Assembly (NCBI RefSeq): GCF_000247695.1
Contig: NW_004624730.1
Coordinates: 29,590,078-29,654,077 of the forward strand
Origin: Heterocephalus glaber
Taxonomy: Eukaryota; Chordata; Mammalia; Rodentia; Bathyergidae
DNA: 64,000 nt
Reading direction: 5' to 3'
Part shown: positions 1-12,060 of the stretch, piece after piece
Layout of the letters: each line of letters opens with the position of its first letter
Position numbering within the stretch: the first letter of the stretch is position 1
Program-made: the position numbers and the translations under genes
Notes under the pieces: model-generated
Seen by the model: the letters and a program-made list of their open reading frames with translations, nothing else
What the model was told of the DNA's origin: nothing
Databases searched by the model: none

Positions 1-180
1 TGAAATGTACGATACATTCTTATTATCTTTTCTCATCTTATTCTTCAACAGCACACTGGAATTTCCTGTACATGTTCAACTTCCCTCCATCCCTGTCCCA
101 CCTCAACTCTTCCCATTCTTTGGCAACCACAATCCTGGGTTCAACTTTTATGAGGTCAGCCTTGATGCCGATGGAATATT
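1..180 (-). mobile_element. Old L1M-type 3' UTR remnant
   Basis: Read on the minus strand, this stretch resembles the 3' UTR of old mammalian L1M elements: a C-rich run on the plus strand followed by a 'tggcaaccac' block and a 'ttatgag' block in the usual order. It has no usable reading frame. The copy is very diverged, and the window edge cuts it, so the subfamily cannot be named. Confidence 0.4.
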
Positions 181-404
181 TGACAGATGCATTTATTTCC
201 CTAAAAACAGCAAACCAAACCAGTGGCTACTCCAGGAAACAATGATAGAGAAACATGGGTTTTGTTTGAGTCTTTGTAACTGAAACAATCTTGATTTCAG
301 AGTTGGATACATTTCTCAAGCTCTAAGATATTTTAGGCCATTTTTCATAGTTTTCATGTCATTATTTTGGGTCCTGCACATTTTTTTCCTCTCACTCTCT
401 TAAA
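181..404. other. No feature recognised
   Basis: AT-rich sequence between two old L1 pieces. I see no repeat boundary, ORF with coding character or RNA motif. Confidence 0.4.
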
Positions 405-1092
405 TTTTTGATAGGCTTTATTTTTCAGAGAAGTTTTAGGTTTACAGAAAAATTGAGCAGCAAGTGTAGACAGGTTCCATACTTTCCCTCATTCCTCTAC
501 AAAGTTTCCCCTATTATAAATATCTTGCAGTCCTGTGAAATACTCATTACAAATGAGGTAATATTGATAGACTTATTTACTAAAGGGCACAGTTTGCCTT
601 AACATAATGTAGATTCTATATATGAGTTAAACATACAGAATTTATTTTGGTTCCAGACTTATTTCATTTGACCTAATTATATCCAGTTTTATCTGTGTTA
701 TCACAAATGACAGAATTTCATTCTTTTTCTGGTTGAATAGTGTTTAATTGTGTACATGTACTACAATTCTTTATTCATTAATCACTGATGGACACTTACT
801 TTGTTTTCATTCCTTAGCCATTGTGAATACTCTTACATTGAAGACAGGAGTGTAAATGTTTCTTTGACATGATGATTTCATTTCTTTTGGATATAACCCC
901 ATAATGGGAGTGCTGTATCACACTGTAGTTCTCTTTTTAAATTTTTTAGGAACCTTCATAATGGCTGTAGAAATTTTTATTACCACCAACAAAATGCAAG
1001 GAATCTCTTTTCTCCATATTTTTGCTAGTACTTGTTATCTTTAGTCTTTTTGATAATAGCCATTGTTGTTGGGCTGGAGTGGTATCTCAATT

Positions 1093-1163
1093 CTCTTTCA
1101 GTTCTGGGGATCAAATCCAGAATTTTAGCAGGCAAACACTCCAGCAGTAAGTTATACTCCCAA
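1093..1163 (-). mobile_element. Degraded ID-type SINE in the old L1
   Basis: The reverse complement carries a diverged ID body. The 'ctggggatcaaatccag' block is the B-box side of a tRNA-derived SINE. It splits the L1 sequence where 'tatctcattgtgg' would be continuous. The near repeats 'atctcaatt' before it and 'atactcatt' after it look like a worn target-site duplication. It is clearly older than the copy at 1257. Confidence 0.5.
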
Positions 1164-1256
1164 ATACTCATTGTGGTTTTCATTTGTAGTTCTCTGATGA
1201 TTAGTAATTCTGAATATTTTTTCCACATATTTGTTAGCTATTTGTGTGTTTTCTTT

Positions 1257-1356
1257 ATTATTATTATTATTATAATTTTTTTTGTACTGGGGATCGAACT
1301 CAGGTCCTTCCTCTTGCGCAGCAGGCAGCGAAACCACTGAGCTAAATCCCCGGCCC
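1257..1356 (-). mobile_element. ID SINE with perfect 18-bp target duplication
   Basis: A minus-strand tRNA-derived SINE. The reverse complement reads GGGCCGGGGATTTAGCTCAG with an A box (TAGCTCAGTGG) and a B box (GTTCGATCCCC), followed by an A-rich, (AAT)n-like tail seen here as 1257-1284. It is flanked by identical copies of tatttgtgtgttttcttt at 1239-1256 and 1357-1374. The target is the old minus-strand L1, so the SINE is the younger element. Such SINEs are Pol III transcribed and mobilised by L1 proteins. Confidence 0.95.
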
Positions 1357-2987
1357 TATTTGTGTGTTTTCTTTTGAGAAAATCTTCATTTGGGTCTATT
1401 GCATTTTATTTAAATGTATTTGTATTTTTGTTCTGAAATCGTTTTTGGAATCCCTTATATATTCTGGATATCAATCCTTTGCTGGATAGTTTACAAATAT
1501 TTTCCTCCATTTTGTATATTCTAGATATAAATCCTTTGCTAGATATTTAGTTGACAAATATTTTCTTCCATTCTGTAGATTATCTCTGCACTCTACTGTT
1601 TATTTTGCAGTGCAGAGCTTTTTAGTTTGATCGACCCCCATTAATTTGTATTCATTTTTGTTTCCCTATTGGGGTCTTCTCTAAAACAGCCTTGCTCATT
1701 CCAATGCAAGTGTAGACAGTTCCCATACATTCCTGCATTCCTCTACACAGTCCTAAGCACTACTTCTTTGTTTTTTATCCAATAATTCCATGGTTTGAGG
1801 TCTTATATTTTATTATTTGATTCATTTTTAGTCAATGTGTGTGTTTGTGTGTGTGACTCATAAGAGGTAGGGATCTAATTTCATTCTTCTGCATGTAAAT
1901 ATCCATTTTTTAAACACCATTTATGAAAAGACTGTGATTTCTTCAGCCCATCAGTAAACCTTTGTAGAAAATGAGTTGGCTGGAGATGCAGCTGTAGGCT
2001 ATTTTGTGCCATTGGTCTATGGAACAGTTTTTATGTCAATACCATGCTGTTTCAAACACTATAGCTTTGTGGTATATCTAATTTCCCATAATGTGTTACC
2101 TCTTTTTTGTCCTTTTTGCTTAAATGACTTTGGAAATTTAAAGGGTTATTCTAGTCCCATATAAATTCTAGAGTTTTTTCTAGTTCTGTGAAGGACTGTC
2201 TTTGGTATTTTGGTTGTGGTACACTGAATCTGTAGATCATTTTCCATAGTATGACCATTTTCACAATATTGATTCCTCCAATCCATGACACAGGATGTCT
2301 TTCCAATGTTTGGGTCCTCTTCAATTTCTTTCACCAGTGTTTTATATTTTTCATTATACAGCTCTTTTGCCTCTTTATTTAAATTTATTTTAAGATTTAC
2401 ATTTTTATAACTATTATGAAGTTGTAAGATTATAAAGTTATAAGATTGCTCTCTTGACTTCTATTGCAGAAAACTTATTATTTTAATAAAGCAATGTTAA
2501 TGATTTTTGTGTGTCAGTTTTGTATCCTGAAACTTTGCTGATTTTATTTATTAATTGTAACAGGTTTTGGAAGAGTTTGGGGATTTTCCTTATTAAGATC
2601 TTGTCATCTTCAAACAAACAGTGACAATTTGACTTCTTTTCCAATTTATATGGCCTTTATTTGTCTTGTCTTATTACTCTAGCTAGGATTTCCAGAATTA
2701 TGTTGAATAAAAATGGGGAAGGTAGGCATCTTCGCCTTTCTTATTTCAGATCTGAGAGAGAAGATTGTTCATTTTCCTCCCTTCAGTATAATGGCAACTA
2801 TCAGCTTCAGATAAATAGCTTTTATACTTGGAGGTATGTTCCATATACCTAATTTGTTTAGCCTTTTTACATGAAATGATCTGGCATGTTATCAAAACAT
2901 TTTTTTGCGTCTCTTGAACTATCATGTAGTGTTTGTCCTCATTCTGTTGATTAGGTGTATCACATTTATTCATTTGCTCATGTTGAA

Positions 2988-3176
2988 TCAGCCTTGTCTC
3001 CTTGAAATAAATCCCACTTGCTCATGGTGAATTATTGTTTTAATATGTTGTTGGATTTTGTTTGTGAGGATTTTGTGGAGTACTTGTGTATCTGTGTCCA
3101 TCAAGGACATTTGACTGCAGTTTTCCTTCTTTGCTGTGCCCTTATCTGATTTGACTATCAGGATATATTGGCTCAA
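2988..3176 (-). pseudogene. L1 ORF2 reverse transcriptase fragment
   Basis: The minus-strand frame contains LLHKI/HKILTNKIQQHIK followed by IIHHEQVGF, the conserved segment before the RT palm in L1 ORF2p (family form: ANRIQQHIKK..IHHDQVGFIPGMQG). Here GMQG has decayed to RRQG, and stops bound the frame on both sides. It is part of the dead L1 at 405-6266. Confidence 0.85.
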
Positions 3177-4612
3177 AGAATATATTTGGAAGAATTTCTT
3201 TATCTTCTATTTTTTGGAATGACTTAAAGATAATTGTTATTACTTTTTTTAGATGTTTGGTATAATTTAGCAATGAAGCTATCTTGTCCTTGGCTTTTAT
3301 TTGGTGGAAGATTTTTATTACTAATTTATTCTTATTATTTGTTATTAGACTATTAAGATTTTGTGCTTCATCATGATTTTGGTAAGATATATTTGCCTAG
3401 AAATTTGTCTGTTTCTTCTAGGTTATCAAATTTCTTTGCATATAGTTGCTCTTAATATTTTTTAATTGTTCTTCATATTTTTGTGATCAGTTGTAATGTT
3501 TCCCTTTTCATCTCTGATTTTTGAATCATCTCTCTCCTTTTCTAAGTTAGCTAAAGGCTTGTCTATTTTGCTTATCTTTTCAAATAACGAGCTCTCTATT
3601 TAGTTGATCATTTTTATTGTTTTAGTCTCTTTATGTTTACTTTCATCTTTATGAATGTTTTCCTTCTACTAATTTTGGATTTAGATCCTTGTTATTTTGC
3701 AACAATCTGTTTATGTGAGATCTTTCTACTTTATTGTCCTAGGCGTTGGTTGTTATAAACTCCTTCTTAGTGCTGCTCTTGCTGTTTCCCATAGGTTTTA
3801 GTGCCATGTGTCCATTTTCATTTGTTTTAAGTTTTTTTTTTAATTTTCTTCATTATTTCTTCCTTGATCCATTGGTTGTTCAAAAATAAGTTATTTAACT
3901 TCCATGTAGTTACATAGTTTCCAAAGTTTTTCTTGTTACTGATTTATACATTTATTGCATTGGTTCAAGAAGATTATTGATATGATTTCAATTTTTAATA
4001 TGTTTGAAGAATTGTTTTGTGTTCTAGCATATTATCTATTCCAGAGAAGATTCATGTTGGATGGGATATTCTGGAAATATCTTTCAGTTCCATTTGGCCT
4101 AGGGTGCAATCTAACTCTGTATTTTCTTTGTTGATAGTCTGTCTGATTTGTCCGTTGCTAATGTGAAATGTTAGAGTCCCCTACTACTACTGTTTTGGGG
4201 ACTACCACTCCTTCTAGGTTTATTACTATTTGCTTTATAAATTTTAGTGCCCAGATGTATTTATATTTAGAAATATTCTCTTTTGCTGCTTTGACCCCTT
4301 AATCATTATGTAATCACCTCACTTGTCTCTTTACTGCTTTTGACTTAGTCCATTTTATCTGATATCAATACATTTACTCCTTCCTTTGTTTGGATTCCAT
4401 TTACGTAGAATATTTTACTCCTTCCTTCACTTTTATTCTATTTGTGTCTTTAGTGGTAAAGTGAGGTTCTTGTAAGTAACATAATTGCTTTGGTTTTATT
4501 TTATATACTCAGTCACTCTATGTCCTTCATTCAAGAATTTAATCCATTTACAATCAAAGTAATTATTGACAGGTAGGGTCTTATTACAGCTATTTTAAAC
4601 TTTGTTTTCTAA

Positions 4613-4911
4613 TTATCAATTATTTGTTTTAATCATTTGATAATTTGAAATAGGAAGAAAAGGTCCAAAGTTAGGGGAAGTGGGAGGGGAAGAGGAAAGG
4701 AAAAAAGGGAAAGGAAAAATTATGAGAAAAGGAAAAAATGGAAACAAAATCTTTGTAAATGGGGAATGGTTGGAGGTGATGAAGGGAGCACAGGGAATGA
4801 GGAAAGATAAGAACCAAGATACATCATGTACAGGTACAAGCACCCAATGATAAATGTAAACGTATTGTATACCTAAAATGCACCAATAAAAGAATTTAAG
4901 GAAAAAAATAA
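4613..4911 (+). mobile_element. Young 5'-truncated L1, 3' UTR only
   Basis: A plus-strand L1 3' end with a long G/A polypurine tract (4672-4750), then 'acatcatgtacaggtacaag', 'aaatgtaaacgtattg' and 'caccaataaaa' plus a short A-rich tail. The same end recurs at 22655, 43839 (minus) and 53726 (minus). An 11-bp repeat, ttgttttctaa, flanks it (4602-4612 and 4912-4922). It sits in the older minus-strand L1. No coding sequence is left. Confidence 0.88.
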
Positions 4912-6266
4912 TTGTTTTCTAAATTGTTGCAGTTTCTTTCTCTCTCTTACACTCAACCTTTGGGTTAAGTGTTCTATTCTTGTATAGCAGTGTGTTTTGA
5001 TTCCTTGCTTGTTATTTGTGGTTCATTTATTATAGGTTTTTGCTTTGTGACTACTCTGAATAACAAGCTATTTTGTTAAATAACAAGCTATTTTTAAATT
5101 ATTCCAGACAATGTAATCATGCAAACCTTGACAAGAGTGGTCGGGATTTGCTATTTGCCTAGTTTTAGGTTTCTCAGGCCAGCATTAAGTTACAGGGAAA
5201 GGTCTTATACTTAGTACCCTATATTCCTAGTGAATGGGATCTTGCATCACATTATGTTTCCTGTGTTTGGGATACTCTTGATGAAAGCAGACCCTTGCCC
5301 TCCTAGTCAAATATTAAACTATGTCTCACCTGAGTCTCACAACCCTAAAGACTTACAAGTCTCAGGGGTGCACTGAGATCCTGTGTAGCTAGTGTGGCTG
5401 GTAGAGATTCAGGCTAAAACACAAGTCCATCCCACTGAAGCACTGAAGCATGGGGTTTTCCTTGGTGATATGGATATTCAGGATCCCTGCCTATGAGTAC
5501 AGGTGTGGCTCACAGCTATACTGCCTGAGGTTGGAGGACCAGCACTGGGGATAGAGACAGTCATTTGGTCACTGAGGTTAATTCTAAGCTGAGTCATACC
5601 TGAGTCATAACTGCTAAGACCTGTATAGTCTTGAGAGGAGGCCAGTGTGCTGAAGCTCACTCCATGGAGGGAAATAATACAGTATGATCAGATCTCTGCC
5701 TGGTATGGAAGTATGTCTAGAGGCTCTGACTGTGAACTTCTAACCATGTACAATGCCTTCAGTTTCTCAGAGCACTTGGTCTCACCGAGACAGACCTGGT
5801 ATTGAGCTCTAAGGCAAAGTCCTGTGTTAGTGTTCATATCCTAAATAGTCTTACTTTCCACTAGGCAGCTCACGTTTGGAAGAAAGGTCATAGAGGCCGA
5901 TAGCCAACTGGCCTAACACAGTTTACTTGGCCACTTTGTAGGTGTTGTTCTAATAGTAGGGGTTGTGAGGCTTTGCCCAGCATTGAGCTCCTCTGTAGCA
6001 GGCCTGTTCTGGGTTTCAAGTCTAAAGCTTGCTCTTGGCTTTCCCTTTCTGAGCAGGAGGCATCTCTGTCCACACTAGGCTGCTTGAAGTTGGGGGAGAA
6101 GTGATGTTAGCAGCTCTTTTTGTCTCTGTAATACATCTCTCACTTAGTTATATGAAACCAAGATGTTATGGTCTCTTACCTTATTTCTTATCATACTAGT
6201 TTGATGAATGAATAGCATTCATTTGGCGTGCCTGTATGAAAACAATCACCAGTGAGTCTTAGTTGC

Positions 6267-8089
6267 CATCTTGTGAATGGATCTTAAAATCAATAAGATA
6301 AAAAATACAGAATTCCAAAGTCAACTTCAAAAACTTATTCAAAGTCATAAACATTTATATTTGTCATTGACTATTCTCATCTTTATTTTCTACTTAAGTT
6401 ATCACATATATTTACAATATGCTGCCCAAGTTACTGAAAAACTCTCTTATTCATTTTAATCTGGTTTCATTTCTCTTTATAAAAAATTTAATTCCATTAA
6501 AGGGTTGTAAATTATCGCTTTATTGTCCAAGATGTTAATTCATTGCATCATTTCATAATCCAAACTTTTCCAAAGATTCAGACATGTGGATCTTTATCGA
6601 TTTTCTTTCAAGAGAAATTTTTTTCAATATGATTAAGTATTTACATCCTGAAAGTTAGTCGTTCGTTCTCATCTTATTTTACATAAACTTATAAAACAAC
6701 CTCTTTCCTCCCTATAGCTATTATCACCTTATTAATTATATTCTCAAAGATGCAGTGACAGAACTAAATGTCTTTTATCTGCCCTTTCGAGAGGTTCCTC
6801 TAGGTCCTAAGAGAGGTCTCCAGGCCAATTAAGAAAACAACTTCAGTTTCTAACACATCTCTTCTGGGGCAGTATTTTTTTTTCCTGCATAATTCTTCCT
6901 GAATCCCTTACAAAATTGCTTTCCAAATGTCTTCAATCAACTTTTGTTTCTTTTCTACATTCTGGAATTTAATTCCAAGCATTGAATTGTAACAGATGCA
7001 AAATATGAGGAGAAGGTAAGGTGAACCAACAGATCTTCTGCATAACAGATCACATTCCTAAATAGTGCACTATGTATCACTTTAAAGATTGTTGCATCAT
7101 TCTAAAGATTCACATCCTTAAATTATAATCTCCATAACTCTTGATATTTTCTTCTTTCCAGTGAAAAAAGTAGGGATTTCCAACTCCTCTTCCCCAAGCC
7201 TTTCAGAGGCTTTATTTCCAAATCAGCATCATCCTGGTCAATTTTCCTTTTATTCAGGGGTCCTGGTGCACAATCCTGATCGGTTATGAAATGCATCAGT
7301 TAGATTTAGTTGACTAAACTCTTCAAAACTAGGTTTAAATCCCAGTATTTAAAATTAGCCTCTTGACCACAAACAAAATGACCTTGGCTTATAGAGTAGC
7401 ATATCAGTAGAATTCACATCTGATTTTTCTTTCACTGAAGGCTCTATTAAGCATGAAATATGACTTCCTGTTTGAGCACGGTTTGGAATCACTTGCATAA
7501 CTAAAAGCCTTCTTTCTTTATTTCTCTTTGGTAAGGACTTTCTTTCTGATGGCAGGAATTTAAAAATTCTTTGTTATTTTCTGCTCTCTTTTTTAGCCTT
7601 GATCTTCCTTCCCACTGGACTCCTACAAGATAATAGACTATAAATAAGCAAGGGCATCCACATCAATATCTACTTCTTTATAAATTGCAAACTTTTTTTT
7701 ACATGAACATATCTCAAATGCAGCAAAGTGCAAATTGACATGATAATTAGAAATTATTTCATATTAATAATAGTGGTAAAAAGCTGTCTTGAAATACCAA
7801 AGATCACAAAGGATGCAAACAAATGGCAATTCACATTACTGGTTGTAGAAATATATACAGTCTAAGAAATCTACATAGGAGTGCAAGTCAATGAAATCTA
7901 GTAAAGCCAGACATATAAATATATCTCTAGTAGCCCCAAATTTCACTATTTGTCCTATACCTCAAGGCACTTTCTATGTATATGGCAAGGAGATTTTTTT
8001 TTTAAAAAAACCTTGGCAAAAAACCCTAAATGTTCAACATGAAAACTGGTTTACTATTAGTCAATGACAATTTAAAAACACTTACATAG
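6267..8089. other. Unassigned AT-rich sequence
   Basis: About 1.8 kb in which I recognise no repeat family, exon or RNA gene. A 60-codon open frame at 6277 lies just after the L1 end and has no coding character. The stretch may be old single-copy sequence or a repeat too diverged to see by eye. Confidence 0.35.
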
Positions 8090-8279
8090 GGACAGGCATA
8101 AAAGCACATGCCTGTAATTTTAGCACTTTGAGAGGCTGAGGCAGAAGGTGAAGTTCAAGTTCAGCTTGTGCAACTTAGTGACTTAGCAAGACCCTGCTTC
8201 AAAATAAAGCATAAAAAAAGAGCTGGGGATAGAGCTCAGTGTGAAGATCCTGGATTCAGTCCCCAAAAGTGAAAAAAAT
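8090..8279 (+). mobile_element. B1-dID dimeric SINE
   Basis: The left half is a B1 (7SL-derived) monomer: 'gacaggcata..gcacatgcctgtaattttagcac..gaggctgaggca'. The right half, from about 8218, is a shortened ID: 'gagctggggatagagctcag..ccccaaaag', with an A-rich end. The fusion of B1 with a deleted ID is the B1-dID family of non-muroid rodents. Flanking duplications are too worn to define. Confidence 0.85.
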
Positions 8280-8319
8280 CCACATACATAAATCTTAGAA
8301 TTAAATACTCAGCCTCATT

Positions 8320-8530
8320 CAGATGAAATTTAAAGATATAAAAATTATAAACATATTGTTCAGGGATATATGCATAGAAGACCATAGAAATAGATGGGGT
8401 TGAAGGAGCCCATGGGGAGAATGGTTGCTTTGGTAAGAGTTACAGGGAGTATGCAACCAGGGCAAAGTCTGTTAAAAGGTTTTGGTTCCATTCATCATAT
8501 TTAATATTCTTGCCTGGAAGGTGAAAAACA
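8320..8530 (+). mobile_element. Possible old L1M 3' UTR piece
   Basis: 'aaaattataaacatattgtt' followed by 'cagggatatatgcatag' and a later 'gagaatggttgctttgg' resembles a well-known old L1 3' UTR segment. Similarity is loose and there is no clear tail. Confidence 0.35.
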
Positions 8531-9119
8531 AATGTATCTTCATTCTTTCTTTTAACTTTTTCTCTCTTACAATTATAACTGGATTTTTCCTTTATCTAGA
8601 CTGATAATCTCTGACTTTTAACTGGTAAATTTCTTGGTTTTTGAAAAATCTTTTTTCAGTAATTAGGGTTTCCTTGGAATGACAAACTTTTATAAATGGA
8701 GCATCATTTTATTTTCTTTTGCTCATTTCCTTTTAAAGTCTTAACATGTAATAACTATATATTTTTTCTAACTCAGTCTTTGCTATTCATTATTTTGGTC
8801 TTCTTCCTGAACATAAGTAGAATATCATTATACTCTAATTATCAGTTAATAAACAGTTTTGATTATTTAAAGTAATTCAATTATTCATATATTTATTCAT
8901 TTGTTACAAACAAAAAAATAATAGTTTTTCATAAAAAATTAAGTTTATCAGTACAATTTATCAATGCCATTATTCACAGTTGCTATTTATATCTGAAAAC
9001 TTTATTTTGGGCTTGTTTTTGTTTTGGTTAAATGGGGCAAATTTTCTTTTTTATAAGCCATTTCTCCTTTTCATTTTTTATATTTTTGTTGCTTTTTGTT
9101 TTTGTATTTCTTTGTTTTT
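8531..9119. other. No feature recognised
   Basis: T-rich and AT-rich sequence leading to the L1 3' end at 9120. I see nothing that can be named. Confidence 0.35.
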
Positions 9120-10626
9120 ACTTTTACTAGTACATCTTTACAGTGCATAATGATTATATTCACTGTAAGAAATTGGTACATGTACACACACATTTTGTCC
9201 TTTTTTTCTTCCTCCCTCCACCCCCTTTTATTTTTTCTAGCATCAGATTCATTTATTTATAAGACCTTATAAATTTAATTATCATATATGCAGATAGAAA
9301 ACCAGACTAGTAGGCCAAAAAACATCAAACATTTAAGAAAATTGTACTAAATTAATGTACACGTTTACTATATGTGTTGCCAAAGAGAGCACCAAGGTAC
9401 ACTTTTAAATATATTGTCTGCCCTGGATTAAAATACCTTATTTTTTCTTTTTCCTATTATCTTCCTTTTATTTTGTTATATATTGAATTTTTTATATAAG
9501 AGAAATCATGCAATATTTAAGCTTGCTTGTTTGAATTACTTCCCTTAAAGTTATGATCTGAAGGTGCATCCATTTTCCTACAAATGACTCAAATTTATCC
9601 CTTTTTATGCCAGAGTAATACTCCATTGTGTATAAATACCACATTTTAACCTGTTCATCTATTGATAGACATATAGACTGTTTCCAAGATTTAGTTGGTA
9701 TGAATTGTCCTGCTAAACACAGGTATGCATACAACACTGTAGTATGATATCTTTACCTCTTTTGAGAAGATACTTAGAAGGAGAATAACTGGGTCAAATG
9801 TAACATCTAATTTTTTTTGAGGAATCTCCATACTGCTTTCCATAGTGATTGTATCAATTTACAGTCACACCAACAATGGAAAAAGGTTTCTTTCTCCTCT
9901 CAGCTTCCCCAGCATTTGTTATTGGTTGATTTCTTGATGGTGGCCATTCTTTCTGGAGTGCAATGGAATCTTAGTGTTGTTCTAATTTGTGTTTCTCCAA
10001 TGACCAGTGATGTTGAACATTTTTTCATGTATTTATTGGCTGTTTGTATTTCTTCATCTAAGAAGTGTCTATTCATTTCAGATATCCATTTTTAATTGGG
10101 TCCTTAAATTTGGGGGATCTGATTTTTTTGAGGTCTTCATATATTCTAGATAATAGTCCTTTGTCTGAGGAGTAGATGGGGAAAATTTTTCCCATTCTGT
10201 AGGTTGTCCCTTCACCTACAACCTTTTCTTGGTTTCCTTCCCTATGTAAAAGCTTTTTAATTTGATTTGATCCCATTTGTTGATTCTTGGTATTATTTCT
10301 TGTGCAGTCGAGGTTTTGTTCAACAAGTCTGCTTATACCTATGTCTTCAAGAGTTTTACCTATTTTGTCTTCCAGGAGATTATGTGTTTCTGTTCTAATG
10401 TTGAGATCTTTGATCCATTTTGATTTTAGTTTAGTGCATGGTGAGAAATATGAGTCTAAGTTCAATCTTCAGCATGTGGACAGCCAGTTTTCCCAGAACC
10501 ATTTGTTAAAGAGGCTGTCTTTCCTCTAGCAAAGAGATTTTGCCCCTTTGTCAAAGGTAGCATAGCTGAGCATGCTTGGAGCTACTTCTGTATCTTTTAT
10601 TCCATTCCATAGATCCATGCATCTGG
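9120..10626 (-). mobile_element. 5'-truncated L1, minus strand
   Basis: The reverse complement gives the ORF2 C-terminal third followed by the 3' UTR. Open pieces include 10073-10465 (WIKDLNIRTETHNLLEDKIG, then KIFPIYSSDKGLLSRIYEDL) and 9492-9737 (MEYYSGIKRDKFESFVGKWM), both standard L1 ORF2p segments; 9492 ends the ORF2 side. The 3' end near 9130 has the 'aatgattatattcac..catgtaca' type also seen at 19400 and 59800. Frameshifts separate the pieces, so it is dead. Confidence 0.92.
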
Positions 10627-10735
10627 GTTTTGCTGTGTAGTTCAGGATGGCCTTGAACTCACTATGTAAGCTGGTCTCTAAATTGCAGTCATCCTCCTAC
10701 ATCAGCCTTCAGGCATGCACCACCACACCTGGGTC
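10627..10735 (-). mobile_element. B1 monomer fragment
   Basis: The plus strand reads 'gctgtgtagttcaggatggc', 'cttgaactcact' and 'aggcatgcaccaccacacctggg', the reverse complement of a rodent B1. It abuts the broken end of the L1 at 10626. No T-rich tail remains on its left side. Confidence 0.85.
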
Positions 10736-11240
10736 ATTTGTCTTTTTTAAAAATACTAATGTAACTTTTATTGTCCAGAAAGTAGAGGGAAAGGAATGAA
10801 TAAAACTAGATATCTCTCCATCTCCATATGACAAAACATGACTGATATAAGCCAGTTGATATAACTTCATTTTTTGGCGGATGATTAGTCTAAAATTGGA
10901 CACTTGTATTGGTAATGGAGAGAGGAGAATATCAGTATATCATCTAAGAATTCTTTCTTTACCTGATTAAATTGGAAAACCTCATCAAGAGAGTGTTTCC
11001 GCTGCCTGTTTTCTTCTTGCTTTTAATGTAAAAATGATTCTAGAAATGTGGTGGCTCTTTGTGGCCATGAAATGTTATACAGGACAGGAAACTAGTAAGA
11101 TCTTGGGTCCTACTAACATTCTTCAGTATCCAAATACATTTCTATATAATATTTATGACAATATTCTTATACTTTTTTCAACTTTATAAGACACTTCCGT
11201 ACTAGTTTATTTGGATGGGATAACCTATTATCATATTTAA
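10736..11240. other. No feature recognised
   Basis: AT-rich sequence between the B1 and the next L1M fragment. Nothing identifiable. Confidence 0.35.
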
Positions 11241-12060
11241 TATCATACGCTATTTTTCTTTATTTAATGACAAAATATATGTAAACCATATTTACTGTAT
11301 TAAGAATTGTTAAGTATACTGTTCAGTGGTATTAAGTCCATTCACATTGTTGTGCAACCATCATTGGCATCCATGATTTTCAAACTTTTTTCTTCTCAAA
11401 CTGAAACTCTGCATACACTGAACACTGACTCCCTATTCTCTCCTTTCAGTTCTAAAAACTATAACTCTACTTTCCATCTCTATAAATTTGAGAGCTCCAG
11501 TGACCCAATGATTCACGAATGTCGTCCTTTTGTGACTAGCTTAGTATAGTGTCTTCAAGGTTCATTTATGTCATAACGTGTCAGAATTTCCTTCCTTTTT
11601 AAAATGAATAATAATCTACAGTATATAAAATATTATAATATTCTATGTATGTATGTCACATTCTATTTATTTATTCATTAATGGACACCTGGGTTGCTTC
11701 ACAACTTGGGCTATTGTGAAGAATGCTACAACAAATATAGGTTTACAAATATCCGTTTGAGTCCTACTTTGGATATACACATTCAGAAATGGAATTCCTG
11801 GCTTATGTGGTAACTATATGTAGATCTTTCTTTCTCTTCCTTTCTTTCTTTTTTTTCTTTCTTTTTTTGTTCTTTCTTTCTTTCCTTTTCTCTTTCTTTT
11901 TTTATTAAGGAACTGCCATGCCATTTTCTATAGCAGTTACACCTACCAGAAAGGTTCTAATTTCCTACCAGCCATACAGAAGGGTTCCAACTTCTCTACA
12001 CTTTGCTAGCACATATTATTTCTGTCTTATTTTTAATGATTATCATACTTACCATAGATT
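11241..12060 (-). mobile_element. Old L1M 3' part, minus strand
   Basis: The order 'cattcacattgttgtgcaacc', 'aaactgaaactctg', 'gtcagaatttccttcc' and 'ttcattaatggacacctggg' is the reverse complement of an old L1M 3' UTR and ORF2 end. A pyrimidine tract (11827-11907) interrupts it. Divergence is high and no frame is intact. Confidence 0.75.
11827..11907. repeat. (CTTT)n-like pyrimidine tract
   Basis: Some 80 bases of imperfect tctttc/cttt repeats. It may be the reverse-complemented tail of a lost insertion within the L1M or a simple expansion. Confidence 0.9.

Larger units (their letters stand above)
405..6266 (-). mobile_element. Ancient L1, nearly full length, minus strand
   Basis: The order on the plus strand is a reverse-complemented L1: 3' UTR (405-630, with 'ttacagaaaaattgagca'), ORF2 C-terminal part (700-1700), reverse transcriptase (about 2500-3400), endonuclease/linker side (3500-4570), then a more GC-balanced upstream part (5100-6260). 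It ends in the reverse complement of CACAAGATGGC, which resembles the first bases of many old mammalian L1s. All frames are broken by stops. Two ID SINEs and a younger L1 3' end are inserted in it. The identification from 700 to 5080 is firm. The 5100-6266 part is assigned by position and by its end motif. Confidence 0.75.

Noticed and set aside
5..283. 92-codon frame at the window start
   Set aside because: Lies partly over an old antisense L1M 3' UTR. No coding features.
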